DNA from: Streptomyces sp. MP131-18
GTDB taxonomy: Bacteria > Actinomycetota > Actinomycetes > Streptomycetales > Streptomycetaceae
NCBI RefSeq assembly: GCF_001984575.1
Contig: NZ_LZNS01000001.1
Span: forward strand, 3,182,715-3,246,714
Reading direction: 5' to 3'
Length of the DNA: 64,000 nucleotides
Shown: piece by piece, positions 53,730 through 62,890 of the stretch
Layout: each line of letters starts with the position of its first letter
Numbering within the stretch: the first letter of the stretch is position 1
Translations under genes and position numbers: made by a program
Notes under the pieces: model-generated
The model's database searches: none
What the model was told of the DNA's origin: nothing
Seen by the model: only the letters and a program-made list of their open reading frames with translations

Positions 53730-54071
53730 TCAGGCGCGGCCCTGGAAGCGGGCCGCGTCGAAGTTTGCCGAACTCATGCCCTGGTGCGCGTTCGCCTGCG
53801 TCTCCTGATCGCCCTCGCCGAAGGCGCGGTCCATGCCGGACTGCCCGCCGAGAATCGCGGACAGGGCGCCGTTCAGCGAGTGGGAGATCTCCTCGGAACG
53901 CAGCTTGAACGCGTCGAACGCCACGCGCCCCTGGCCGCGGAAGCGGCCTTCGAGCGGCTCGGCCGCCGCGACCAGCCGCTGGATCAGCACGCCCAGATCG
54001 GTACTCGAGCCCTGCGACTGCTGGGTGAGCGTCGACAGCGTCTGCGACCCCATGTCGAACTTCTGCCCCAC
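53730..54071 (-). CDS. WXG100-family small secreted protein
   Basis: A 113-residue helical hairpin: MGSQTLSTLTQQSQGSSTDL, LEGRFRGQGRVAFDAFKLRS (turn) and a C-terminal helix ending FQGRA. GTG 54071 has GGGGAGGGA five bases upstream. First gene of the effector operon, divergent from the secretion-machine operon. Likely forms a heterodimer with the following gene product, as EsxA/EsxB do. Confidence 0.85.
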   Translation of the reverse strand: MGQKFDMGSQTLSTLTQQSQGSSTDLGVLIQRLVAAAEPLEGRFRGQGRVAFDAFKLRSEEISHSLNGALSAILGGQSGMDRAFGEGDQETQANAHQGMSSANFDAARFQGRA

Positions 54072-54315
54072 GGCGTCCCTCCCCGATTCGTCCGTGTGTG
54101 CCCCAAGTCTGTGCGTCCCTCCCCTCGTTCGTCAATCGGCACCGGCCGCGCAGGACCGATGGGACGAGTGGCTGTCAGTGTGACTGTCAGTGGGGCGCGC
54201 TATCGTTTTCGTCAGTGGCCCAGGGGTGGTGGGCGGTCCGGCGGGTGACCTCCGGGCCGGGGCCGGGGCCGGCAGCACAGCGTTCCGAGGGACGTTCCGA
54301 GGGGAGGGGTGGCCC
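54072..54315. promoter_or_regulatory. Divergent promoter region of the type VII locus with GTCAGTG repeats
   Basis: GTCAGTG occurs at 54174, 54186 and 54211 (spacing 12 and 25 bp). The first two form the longer repeat CTGTCAGTG. TATCGT at 54201 could be a -10 box for the plus operon. The repeats may bind the locus regulator, which is not encoded here. Confidence 0.5.
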
Positions 54316-54600
54316 GTGCCGCGTGACTACGACAGCCAGTTGCTGGAGTCCGTCGCCGTTCGGCGCAGGCGGCTGCGTGACGCGCTGTCCTTCGGCGGGG
54401 AGCGGACCCGCCGGAGCCTGGACGAGCACACGGGGAAGGTGCTGGGCGGAGCGGCGCTGGCCGCCGTTGTCTGCGCGGGCTGCGTGGGTTGGTCCTTCAT
54501 ATCGGAACGGATGGATGATCGGGACGACCGCGGTCTGCACGCCCCGGCCGCCGCCGCGGTGACGGATGCCGTGCCGCCGTTCGGGACGTGGCCGCGGTGA
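54316..54600 (+). CDS. Small single-pass membrane protein of the type VII locus
   Basis: A 94-residue protein starting at GTG 54316 behind GGGGAGGGG. A basic N-terminal part (VRRRRLRDALSFGGERTRR) precedes one transmembrane helix (LGGAALAAVVCAGCVGWSF) and a short tail. The start fits position and orientation of genes preceding EccD in Streptomyces. The stop overlaps the EccD start. Role unknown, perhaps a minor component of the secretion complex. Confidence 0.7.
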   Translation: MPRDYDSQLLESVAVRRRRLRDALSFGGERTRRSLDEHTGKVLGGAALAAVVCAGCVGWSFISERMDDRDDRGLHAPAAAAVTDAVPPFGTWPR

Positions 54601-55991
54601 GCACGGCCGCCCGCGGCACAGGGCTGCTGCACCGCGTGACGCTCGTCGGCGAGCGCCGCAGGATCGACATGGTGCTGCCCTCCGATGCACCGGTCGGGGA
54701 GCTGCTGCCCGACCTGCTGGGGCTGTTGGGGGAAGAGGCGGGCGGTGTGCCGCTGCTGCGCCGCCTCATGACGTCCGACGGCGCGGTGCTGACGCAGGAC
54801 GAGACGCTCGCCTCGGCCGGGATCGTGGACGGGGCGGTGCTGCGGCTGGTCCGCGAGCAGGAGACACCGGCCGCGCCCGTCGTGCACGACGTCACCGACG
54901 AGGTCGCCGAGGACTTGGACCGGCGCGACTGGCGCTGGGGGGAGTCCAGTCGGCTGTGGACCGCGGGCGGCGGGGCGGTGCTGCTGGGTGTCGTGACGGC
55001 GGTGCTGGCGTGGGTGTGGCTGGGGGCGGACGCGGTCGGCGGCTGGCTCGTCGGCGCGGCGTCGGGCTGCGCGGCACTCGGTGGCCTGGCCGCGAGGCTG
55101 GGCAGCCGGCCGCTGGGGGCGGCGCTCATCGTGCTGGGCGGGGCGCTGGGCGGCCCCGGCGCCTGGGCATTGTCCGGTTCAGGGTCGGGGGCGGGCTCGG
55201 ACGGCGCCGCGAAGCTCGCCGCGCTGGGCCTGGTCGCCGTGGTGACGCTGATGCTGCTCGGGGTGTTCACGGCGGTGGGCCGCGGCGGTCTGATAGCCGC
55301 GGCGGCCGTGGCGTTGCTCGTCGGCGGCTGGGAGGCCGGGATCGCGCTGGTGCCCGAGGGCGAGGGGTACCGGGTCGGTGTGGTGATGGGTGTGGTCTCG
55401 GCCCTCGGCCTCGGCCTGCTTCCCCGGCTGGCGCTGACGGCCTCGGGACTGACGGCGCTGGACGACCGGCGTTCGGGCGGCGCGTCGGTGAGCAGGCAGC
55501 AGGTGGACACGGCGCTGGCCGCGACCCACCGGGGCCTGACGCTGGCCACCGTGGTGACCGCGGCCTCCGCTGCCGCCGCCGGATGGCTCGCGGTCGACGA
55601 CGGGGCAGGGGGCTCGGGCGGGGCGAACGGCTGGGCGGTGACGGTGACGGCGCTGCTGGCCGTGGTCCTGCTGTCCAGGTCGCGGGCGTTCCCGCTGTCC
55701 GTCGAGGTCGTGGCGCTGCTGCTGGCGGGCACCGCGCTGGTCGTCCGCCTGGTCGTGCTGTGGGCGGAGCGGTCGGGCGACGGGGGCGACGGAACGGTCG
55801 CCGGGCCGCTGACAGCCCTCGGCGTGCTGGCGGCGCTGCCGCTGACGCTGTTCGTCGTCCGGCCGCCCGATCATGTGCGGGCCCGGTTGCGGCGCTTGGC
55901 GAATCTGGTCGAGTCGGTCGGTGTGCTGGCGCTGATACCGGTCGCCGTCGGCGCGTTCGGCGTTTACGGGCGGCTGCTGGACACGTTCTGA
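54597..55991 (+). CDS. eccD: Type VII secretion integral membrane protein EccD
   Basis: A 464-residue protein. A ubiquitin-like YukD domain occupies about residues 1-90 (LLHRVTLVGERRRIDMVLPS). About eleven transmembrane helices follow, which is the EccD plan. It forms the membrane channel rim of the secretion complex with EccC. GTG 54597 overlaps the previous stop by four bases; GTG 54588 is an alternative. Second gene of the plus operon. Confidence 0.9.
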   Translation: MSTAARGTGLLHRVTLVGERRRIDMVLPSDAPVGELLPDLLGLLGEEAGGVPLLRRLMTSDGAVLTQDETLASAGIVDGAVLRLVREQETPAAPVVHDVTDEVAEDLDRRDWRWGESSRLWTAGGGAVLLGVVTAVLAWVWLGADAVGGWLVGAASGCAALGGLAARLGSRPLGAALIVLGGALGGPGAWALSGSGSGAGSDGAAKLAALGLVAVVTLMLLGVFTAVGRGGLIAAAAVALLVGGWEAGIALVPEGEGYRVGVVMGVVSALGLGLLPRLALTASGLTALDDRRSGGASVSRQQVDTALAATHRGLTLATVVTAASAAAAGWLAVDDGAGGSGGANGWAVTVTALLAVVLLSRSRAFPLSVEVVALLLAGTALVVRLVVLWAERSGDGGDGTVAGPLTALGVLAALPLTLFVVRPPDHVRARLRRLANLVESVGVLALIPVAVGAFGVYGRLLDTF

Positions 55992-56038
55992 CGTCTCGCC
56001 GACACAAGGGCACGGCAAGAGGGAACGGAGAGGAGCTC

Positions 56039-57163
56039 ATGTCCGCGGAGACCCCGGGCGGCTGGCAGCGCGATGCCTTCCGCGACATGGGTGGTGCGAC
56101 GGCACCCCCCGAGCCCGCGCCGCAGCAGCCGCCGCAGCAGCCTCCACAGCCGCCGCAGCCACGGCCGTCGCCACCTCGGGCACGGCCACCACACCGCCAG
56201 GAGCAGCCCGCGCCGGTCTCCGCCCCGGTGGTCAGGCCCGACGTGGGGAAGGTCCCCGCACGGCGCGGGGACCCGTTCACCCGCCGGGCCGGGCGCGCCC
56301 TTCGGCAGCTGCTGATGTCCTCGGCCTCCCGGGACACCGCAGAGGCCACGGCAGCCGCGCGGGCGATCCAGCAGCCCATCACCACCGGGCGGCAGATCGC
56401 GGTGACGAGCATCCGCGGCGGCGCCGGCAAGACGACGGTCGCCGCGCTGCTCGCCCTGGCCTTCGCGCACTACCGCACCGACTCGGTCCTGGCCGTCGAG
56501 GCCGATCCGGCACTCGGCACGCTGCCGCACCGGCTCGGCGCGGACCAGGTGCGCTGGTCGGCCGCGGACCTGGCCCGCATCGTCGACCCCTCGATGAACA
56601 TCACCGAAGTCACCGGCTATCTCCTGCCGTTCACCGGCGCCTCCGGAGGCCCGGGAGGCGGCTGGCTGCTGCCGGGCAGCCAGGGCGCCATCGGCGCAGA
56701 GCTGGACATCGACACCTACCGCATCGTGATGACCTCGCTGCGCCGCTACTTCGGCACCACCGTCGTCGACTGCGAGACGCTGCCCGCCGAGGTCGCGCGC
56801 ACCGCGCTGACCACGACGCAGGCCCGCGTACTGGTTGCCCCGGCCACTCCCGAGGGCGCGGCGGCGACCCGTTCGGTGCTGGACTGGATGGCCGGCCTGC
56901 ACCGCAGCATGCTGGCGACGACCGTGGTGGCGCTGACCCGTTCCTCCCCCGGCATGGACCTGAACGACCGCAAGGCCGCGGCCTACCTGGAGGCGGGCGG
57001 CGCCATGGTCGTGCCGCTGCCCTACGACCGTTCTCTGGCGGCCGGCGGGGAGATACGCGGCGCGCTGCTGGCCGAGGCCACCCGCGCGGCGGCGGCCCGC
57101 CTGGCCGCCGAGACGATGAACCGCGCCATGTCCCGCGGGCGCGGCGGCGGGGCGCCGGTATGA
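56039..57163 (+). CDS. MinD/ParA-like P-loop ATPase with Pro-rich N terminus
   Basis: A 374-residue protein. The first 75 residues are proline and glutamine rich (PEPAPQQPPQQPPQPPQPRP), then a basic linker and a deviant Walker A SIRGGAGKTT (about 124-133) with a later DCETLP segment. This is like EspI and related ATPases in actinobacterial type VII loci, thought to regulate or feed the secretion machine. GGAGAGGAG precedes the ATG. It overlaps EccC by four bases (ATGA). Confidence 0.87.
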   Translation: MSAETPGGWQRDAFRDMGGATAPPEPAPQQPPQQPPQPPQPRPSPPRARPPHRQEQPAPVSAPVVRPDVGKVPARRGDPFTRRAGRALRQLLMSSASRDTAEATAAARAIQQPITTGRQIAVTSIRGGAGKTTVAALLALAFAHYRTDSVLAVEADPALGTLPHRLGADQVRWSAADLARIVDPSMNITEVTGYLLPFTGASGGPGGGWLLPGSQGAIGAELDIDTYRIVMTSLRRYFGTTVVDCETLPAEVARTALTTTQARVLVAPATPEGAAATRSVLDWMAGLHRSMLATTVVALTRSSPGMDLNDRKAAAYLEAGGAMVVPLPYDRSLAAGGEIRGALLAEATRAAAARLAAETMNRAMSRGRGGGAPV

Positions 57164-60100
57164 GCACACGGCAGATCCACCGCCCGGCCCGGACCACCCG
57201 CCCCCTGCCCGAGCCGGCGCGGCGCCGTATCGAGCCCCCGCCGAACCTCCCGGAGGGGCACACGAATTCGGCGCTCACCTCGCTGCTCCCGATGGCGGGC
57301 GTGATGAGTTCCGTGGTGATGATGACGATGCTGCGCAGCAGCCAGTTCGCCGTCATCGGTGCCCTCGTGCTGGTGGTCGCCCTCCTCGGTGGCGTCGGGC
57401 TGCTGTTCTCCCAGCGCGGCCGGGCGCTGCGCACCCGCCGCACCCAGCGCGAACGGTATCTGGAGTATCTGGAGGAGCTGCGGGACGAGTTGAGCGCCGA
57501 GGACCGCGCGCGCCGCGCGGCGGCGCGGGTGCTGGACCCGGCGCCCGAGGCGCTGTACGACCTGGTGAACGCCCCGGCGCGGCTGTGGGAACGGCGGCGC
57601 ACCGACCGCGACTTCCTCCGGCCGCGGCTGGCCACCGGCCGCGTGCCCGTGCGCGTGCTGGCCCTGGAGCAGCGCGGCGGCGATGTGCTCACCCCGCCCG
57701 ACCGCTTCATGCTGAACGAGGCCGCGGGCATTCAGGAACGGTTCGGCGCCGCCCCCGAGATGCCGTTGACGGTGCCCCTTGACCGCATGGGCGACATCAG
57801 CATCGTCGGGGAGCGCGCGGACGTGGTGCGGGTGGCGCGCACCCTGCTGACCTGCGCCGCGGTGGGCCACGCGCCGGACGACGTCACGTTCGCACTGGCC
57901 GCGGGGCCCGAGGCCGTCGCCGCGGACTGGGACTGGGCGAAATGGCTGCCGCACACGCTCGATCCGCGGGAGTGGGACGGGCCGGTCAGCGCCCGCCGCA
58001 TCGCCCCCGACCTGCCCGCGCTCGGCCGGCTCCTCGCGCCGGACCTGCGGCGCCGTTCCTCCTACGCCGTCGAGGTCCGCCGCGGCCTCGCCGGCCGGGA
58101 CGCCCTGGACCTGGCCGGCCGGCTCCTGGTGGTCAGCGACGGCTACGGCCGGCCCGCGGGTGAGCTGCCACGCCCGGACGAGACGGTGCCGCTCGGTGAC
58201 CTGGGCGTAACCGTGATGCACCTGGTCGCCGAGCGCGTCCAGGAGCCGGGGCAGGTGGCGCTGCGGATCACCGTCGGGCCCGCCGGACGCGTCGGGCCCG
58301 CCGGACGCGTCGGACGCGTCGGACCCGTCGGACCCGCCGGGCCCGCCGGACCCGTCGAGACCACCGACGGCGACGCGTCGGGCGAACGGGTCGTCACCGT
58401 GGAGGACCTGCGGGGCGAGCAGCCGGTGACGGTCAGCGGCACCCTGGACGAGGTGACGGCCGCGGGCGCCGCCGGGATCGCCCGGATGCTGGCGCCGCTG
58501 CGGCTCTCCCCCGAGTCCGCCGCCGTCGGCACCCCGCTGTCCGGGCCCGTGGACTTCGCCGAGCAGCTCGGCGTCACCGACCCGGACGCGCTGCCGCTGG
58601 CGCGGCTGTGGGCTCCGCGCCGCGGCGACCAGGCGTTCCTGCGCGTGCCGATCGGCCTCGGCGACGACCACGAGCCGGTGCTGCTCGACCTCAAGGAGCC
58701 CGCCGAGCTGGGCATGGGCCCGCACGGCCTGTGCGTCGGGGCGACCGGCTCCGGCAAGAGCGAGCTGCTGCGCACGCTGGTCCTGGCCCTGGCCGCCACC
58801 CACCCGCCCGAGGACCTCGCGCTTGTCCTCGTGGACTACAAGGGGGGCGCCACGTTCGCGCCGTTCGCCCAACTGCCGCACGTCGCCGGAGTGATCACAA
58901 ACCTGGAGAACCGGGCCGACCTCGTCGAGCGGGTGCACGCCAGCCTCGCGGGCGAGGTCACCCGCCGCCAGCAGGTCCTCAAGGACGCGGGCAACGTGCC
59001 GGACATCGCCACCTACGCCGCCGCCCGCGAACGGCAGCCGCGGCTGCCGCCGCTGCCCCACCTGTTCATCGTCATCGACGAGTTCGGCGAACTGCTCACG
59101 GCCAAGCCCGACTTCGTCGACCTTCTGCTGTCCATCGGGCGCATCGGACGCTCCATCGGCGTGCACCTGCTGCTGTCAAGCCAGCGCATCGAGAGCGGCA
59201 AGCTGAAGGGCCTGGACACCTACCTGTCCTACCGGCTGGGCCTGCGCACGTTCTCCGCCGAGGAGTCCCGGACCGTGCTGGACACCGCCGACGCGTTCCA
59301 CCTGCCGCCGATCCCCGGCTTCGGCTACCTGAAGGTCGACACCAGCGCCTACCAGCGGTTCAAGGCCGGTTACGTCTCCGGCCCCCACAGCGGTCCGGCC
59401 ACGCGCGAGACCGAGCCCGACGAGGGCCCGGCCGTCCTCCCCTACCCCGCCTACAACGAGCTGGCGGCCCCGGAGCAGCCGCCCCAGGACGCCGCGGAAA
59501 CCCCCGCGCCCGCCCGCCGGACCGTCGGCCCGACGCTGCTGTCCACCATGGTCGGGCAGCTCGCCGCCGCCGCATCCCCCGTGACGAGGATCTGGCTGCC
59601 GCCCCTGCCCGAGGCCCTCGCCCTCGACGCCGTCGCCGGGCCGATGCGCACCGGACGGCGCGGCATGCAGTTCACCCACCGGACCGCCGCCCCCGCCGCA
59701 GGCGCCCTCGCCGCCGACGCCCCCGCCCTGGCCAAAGGCCGCGACGGCGGCGGCGCGATGCGCGTTCCGCTCGGGCTGCTGGACGATCCCTCCCGCCAGT
59801 GGCAGGGCCAGTGGACGCTCGACCTCACCGCGGCAGGCGGCCACGCCGCCGTCATCGGCGGCCCGCAGTCCGGCAAAACGACCCTGCTGCGCACCCTGAT
59901 GCTGTCCCTGGCCTGCACCCACACCCCGCACGAAGTCGGCATCTACGCCCTGGACCTCGCCGGCGGCGGCCTGCGAACGATGGCCGGCCTGCCGCACGTC
60001 GGCGGCGTCGCCGGCCGTTCCGACCGCGAACGCGCCGCGCGCACCGTCGACCAGCTCCGCGCCGCGCTCACCGCGCGCGAGACCGCGTTCCGCGACCACG

Positions 60101-61317
60101 GCGTCGACTCCGTCGACCACCTGCGCAGGCTGCGGACCGCAGGCGGTCTCACCGAGCTGGGCCCCACCGACCTCGTCCTGGTCATCGACGGCTTCGGCGA
60201 ACTGCGCGAGACGTTCGCCGAGTTGGACGACGGCGTCGCCGACCTGCTCAAACGCGGCAGCGGATACGGCATCCACGTGGTCGCCGGCATGCTCCGCTGG
60301 AACGACGTCCGCATCGGCGCACAATCCGCGTTCGGCACGCGCGTCGAGCTGCGCCTCAACGACCCCGTCGACAGCGGCATCGACCGCCGCCTCGCCCAGA
60401 CCCTCGGCGCCGACGAGCCCGGCCGCGCCCTGACCGGCGCCAAGCTGTTCGCCCACACCGCGCTGCCCCGCCTGGACTCCCGCACCGCCCTGGACGACCT
60501 CGGCACCGCCTGCGAACGTGCCGTCCGCGCGGTTGCCGCCGCCTGGAGCGGCCCCGCCGCGCCGCCGGTCCGGGTCCTGCCGACCCGGCTGCCCGCCGCA
60601 CAACTCCCCGGCCGCGCCGCCGAGCCGCGCCACGTGCCCATCGGCCTGGACCAAAGCGAGCTGAAGCCCGTATCGCTCGACCTCTTCGACACCGACCAGC
60701 ACCTTCTCGTCCTGGGGGACAGCGAAAGCGGCAAGACGAACGTGCTGAAACTCGTCGTCCAGGGCCTCATCGAACGGTACGACGACGAGGAGCTGGTCTT
60801 CGCCGTCATGGACCCCCGGCGCGGCCTGCACGACGCGGTTCCCGAGCCCTACCGCGGCGGCTACGCGCACAACCCCAAACTCGCGGCCGGTCTCTCGGCC
60901 GGCATCGCCCGCGTCCTGGACGAACGCCTGCCGCAGGACGCCGTGCCGCCCGAAACGTTCGCCGCCGGGCCGCGCATCGTCGTGCTCGTCGACGACTACG
61001 ACGTCCTCGTCACCGCCAGGCAGCAGCCGCTGGAGCCGTTCCTGCCCCACCTCCCCGCCGCCCGGGACCTCGGCCTGCACTTCGTCGTCACCCGCCGCGT
61101 CGCCGGCGCCTCCCGCGCGCTGTACGAGCCGTTCCTGACCACGCTGCGCGACACCGGCGCCTCCGGCCTCGTCCTGGCCGGCGACCGCGCCGAAGGCCCG
61201 CTCTTCCCCGGCGTGTATGCCGCGGCCCGACCGGCCGGACGCGGAACGTTCGTCCGCCGCGGCCGGGGCCACCGCCTCGTCCAGACCGCGCTCGCGGCGG
61301 AAGGCGACGACTCGTGA
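57160..61317 (+). CDS. eccC: Type VII secretion ATPase EccC (FtsK/SpoIIIE, fused Ca-Cb)
   Basis: A 1,385-residue motor. Two transmembrane helices lie at about 40-88, then three FtsK-type ATPase domains. Walker A motifs are GATGSGKSE (about 528), GGPQSGKTT (about 900) and GDSESGKTN (about 1186). Domain 1 keeps VDYKGG and LFIVIDEFGELL, as an active motor. Domain 2 has LVLVIDGFGELR, with Gly replacing the Walker B Glu, so it may bind but not hydrolyse. Domain 3 has LVDDYDVL. An inserted collagen-like repeat lies at residues 373-399. It recognises WXG100 substrates and drives export. Overlaps its neighbours at both ends. Confidence 0.95.
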   Translation: MSTRQIHRPARTTRPLPEPARRRIEPPPNLPEGHTNSALTSLLPMAGVMSSVVMMTMLRSSQFAVIGALVLVVALLGGVGLLFSQRGRALRTRRTQRERYLEYLEELRDELSAEDRARRAAARVLDPAPEALYDLVNAPARLWERRRTDRDFLRPRLATGRVPVRVLALEQRGGDVLTPPDRFMLNEAAGIQERFGAAPEMPLTVPLDRMGDISIVGERADVVRVARTLLTCAAVGHAPDDVTFALAAGPEAVAADWDWAKWLPHTLDPREWDGPVSARRIAPDLPALGRLLAPDLRRRSSYAVEVRRGLAGRDALDLAGRLLVVSDGYGRPAGELPRPDETVPLGDLGVTVMHLVAERVQEPGQVALRITVGPAGRVGPAGRVGRVGPVGPAGPAGPVETTDGDASGERVVTVEDLRGEQPVTVSGTLDEVTAAGAAGIARMLAPLRLSPESAAVGTPLSGPVDFAEQLGVTDPDALPLARLWAPRRGDQAFLRVPIGLGDDHEPVLLDLKEPAELGMGPHGLCVGATGSGKSELLRTLVLALAATHPPEDLALVLVDYKGGATFAPFAQLPHVAGVITNLENRADLVERVHASLAGEVTRRQQVLKDAGNVPDIATYAAARERQPRLPPLPHLFIVIDEFGELLTAKPDFVDLLLSIGRIGRSIGVHLLLSSQRIESGKLKGLDTYLSYRLGLRTFSAEESRTVLDTADAFHLPPIPGFGYLKVDTSAYQRFKAGYVSGPHSGPATRETEPDEGPAVLPYPAYNELAAPEQPPQDAAETPAPARRTVGPTLLSTMVGQLAAAASPVTRIWLPPLPEALALDAVAGPMRTGRRGMQFTHRTAAPAAGALAADAPALAKGRDGGGAMRVPLGLLDDPSRQWQGQWTLDLTAAGGHAAVIGGPQSGKTTLLRTLMLSLACTHTPHEVGIYALDLAGGGLRTMAGLPHVGGVAGRSDRERAARTVDQLRAALTARETAFRDHGVDSVDHLRRLRTAGGLTELGPTDLVLVIDGFGELRETFAELDDGVADLLKRGSGYGIHVVAGMLRWNDVRIGAQSAFGTRVELRLNDPVDSGIDRRLAQTLGADEPGRALTGAKLFAHTALPRLDSRTALDDLGTACERAVRAVAAAWSGPAAPPVRVLPTRLPAAQLPGRAAEPRHVPIGLDQSELKPVSLDLFDTDQHLLVLGDSESGKTNVLKLVVQGLIERYDDEELVFAVMDPRRGLHDAVPEPYRGGYAHNPKLAAGLSAGIARVLDERLPQDAVPPETFAAGPRIVVLVDDYDVLVTARQQPLEPFLPHLPAARDLGLHFVVTRRVAGASRALYEPFLTTLRDTGASGLVLAGDRAEGPLFPGVYAAARPAGRGTFVRRGRGHRLVQTALAAEGDDS
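58276..58356 (+). repeat. Nine-base tandem repeat encoding a collagen-like insert in EccC
   Basis: Nine units of 9 bp (GGGCCCGCC, GGACGCGTC and variants) encode nine Gly-x-y triplets, GPA/GRV/GPV, between conserved EccC regions. Copy number could vary between strains. Confidence 0.85.
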
Positions 61318-62699
61318 CGACGGACGTCATCGCCCTCACCGACCGGATGCCCGACCCGTGGAGCGTGGTCGCCGGCCTGTCCGCCGCCGGCCCCGACGCC
61401 ACGTTCACCGCGCGCGCCGAGGGCGCGGTGATCCAGCTCGCCGACCCGCTGGGCCGGCCCCTGGTCTCGGTCGAGGCACCGATACTGGTGCACACGCCGG
61501 GCGAAGTCCGCCGCCTCCTCGGGCCCGAGATCCGCGTCGAAGGACCCGTGTGGTGGACCGAGATCCACGCCGCGACCGGTGCGGACGGCGCCCACGCCCT
61601 GGCCGGCACGATCGCCACCCGCCTGACCAGCCTGCTCGGCGGCCAGGTGTGGCCACCAGGCTTTATCGCGCCGAACGGGGGCGCGGCCCCGGTGACCGGC
61701 CTCACGGCCGTCCCCACCCCCGAGAACGCCCCCCTCGCCGTCGACATACTCACCGACAAGACCGCCGCCGTCATCCAGGACCGGCCCGTCATCGCGCTCA
61801 CCTCCTGGCTCGCCGAGGCACTGCGCCACGCCCGCACCACCCGACGCGGCCTCCACCTCGTCACCCCCGCCCACACCCGCCTCACCCTCCCCACCCGCAC
61901 CGCCCTCCGCGGCACGCCGAACCGCTGGGTGATCCGCGACGGCGACGCCGCCTACTACGACGGTCTGTCGGGCGCCGAACTGCACTGGCATGACGGCACG
62001 TTCACCCCGACCGGCAGCGAACGGCCCGCACCCGCCTTCGCCCACGCCACCGCCCGCGCGGAAGCCGACCACGGACAGCAGCTCCTGCTCACCTTCGTCA
62101 CCCGCGCCCCCGCCGCACACGACCTGGTCCTCGGCGGGGCCCTGGAAACCACCTGGCAGCAGCTGACCGGCGCCGCGCCCGTCGGCTGGGGCACCTCGGA
62201 ACCCGCCGGACTCTCCTGGTCCCGCACCGACCTCACCACCCTGGCCCGCCGACGCGCCCCCCGGCCGACCACGCTGATCACCGTCGGCCACCCGGAGCAC
62301 CCCGCCATCGCCACGATCCGCGTCAGCCGCACCACCGGCGGCGTCGAGGAGCACATCACCCTCGCCCTCGGCTACCCGCCGAACGTTCGGCCGCCCCTGG
62401 ACATCCTCCCCGACCTCGCCGAGGAACTCGTCACCCGCCACGGCCTGGTCTCCCTCCTCGCCCAACACCGTCGCGCCCGCCTCGACCTGACCGTCCCACC
62501 CTGGCTCGAAGGCCCACCGGCACCCCTGGCATTCGTCCTCGGCCCCGAAGAAGCCCACCCCACCGGCCTCCCCCAAGCCACCCAACTCGGCCCCGCCACC
62601 CGACCCGGCTGGTACTACCCCCTCACCGAAACCGGCTGGCCCGGCCTGGAACACCTCACCCGAACGCTCCGTAACCAGTCCTCTCCCCACGACACATAG
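61314..62699 (+). CDS. DUF6177-like type VII locus protein
   Basis: A 461-residue protein starting at GTG 61314, overlapping EccC by four bases. It begins VIALTDRMPDPWSVVAGLSA and includes DRPVIALTSWLAEALRHART, GLHLVTPAHTRLTLPTR and SLLAQHRRARLDLTVPPWLE. It matches the type of gene that follows EccC in Streptomyces loci (DUF6177-like, tentative). No membrane segment is visible. Possible role as substrate-recognition partner, comparable in position to EspG, but this is inference. Confidence 0.78.
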   Translation: MTTDVIALTDRMPDPWSVVAGLSAAGPDATFTARAEGAVIQLADPLGRPLVSVEAPILVHTPGEVRRLLGPEIRVEGPVWWTEIHAATGADGAHALAGTIATRLTSLLGGQVWPPGFIAPNGGAAPVTGLTAVPTPENAPLAVDILTDKTAAVIQDRPVIALTSWLAEALRHARTTRRGLHLVTPAHTRLTLPTRTALRGTPNRWVIRDGDAAYYDGLSGAELHWHDGTFTPTGSERPAPAFAHATARAEADHGQQLLLTFVTRAPAAHDLVLGGALETTWQQLTGAAPVGWGTSEPAGLSWSRTDLTTLARRRAPRPTTLITVGHPEHPAIATIRVSRTTGGVEEHITLALGYPPNVRPPLDILPDLAEELVTRHGLVSLLAQHRRARLDLTVPPWLEGPPAPLAFVLGPEEAHPTGLPQATQLGPATRPGWYYPLTETGWPGLEHLTRTLRNQSSPHDT

Positions 62700-62825
62700 C
62701 CATCCGACAGCGCCGTCTCCCTGTCTCGCGCAACGACCCGGCCGAACACTGCGGAATACAAGCCTGGACGCGCACCGGCGAACGAGGCGCCGCGGGCCGA
62801 TGCCGCCTCAGGCAGACGACCACGA

Positions 62826-62890
62826 GGATCTACGGTCTACCCAACAAAATCCCCTTACCAGGCGCTTACGCCTCCTGGCGCCGCTACTCC
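62826..62890 (-). other. Second copy of the left-boundary (att-like) sequence
   Basis: 62827-62860 matches 40857-40890 at 27 of 34 positions in the same orientation. The match covers the anticodon-like GACCGTAGATC and the following TGTTGGG block. A hairpin AGGCG/CGCCT and TGGCGCCGC follow. It does not have the T-arm or acceptor half of the first copy. It may mark the right side of the island or the left side of a second element. Confidence 0.45.

Noticed and set aside
58608..61310. Arg/Pro-rich plus-strand frame overlapping EccC and continuing into the DUF6177-like gene
   Set aside because: Low-complexity shadow; the real gene starts at GTG 61314 with a four-base overlap.
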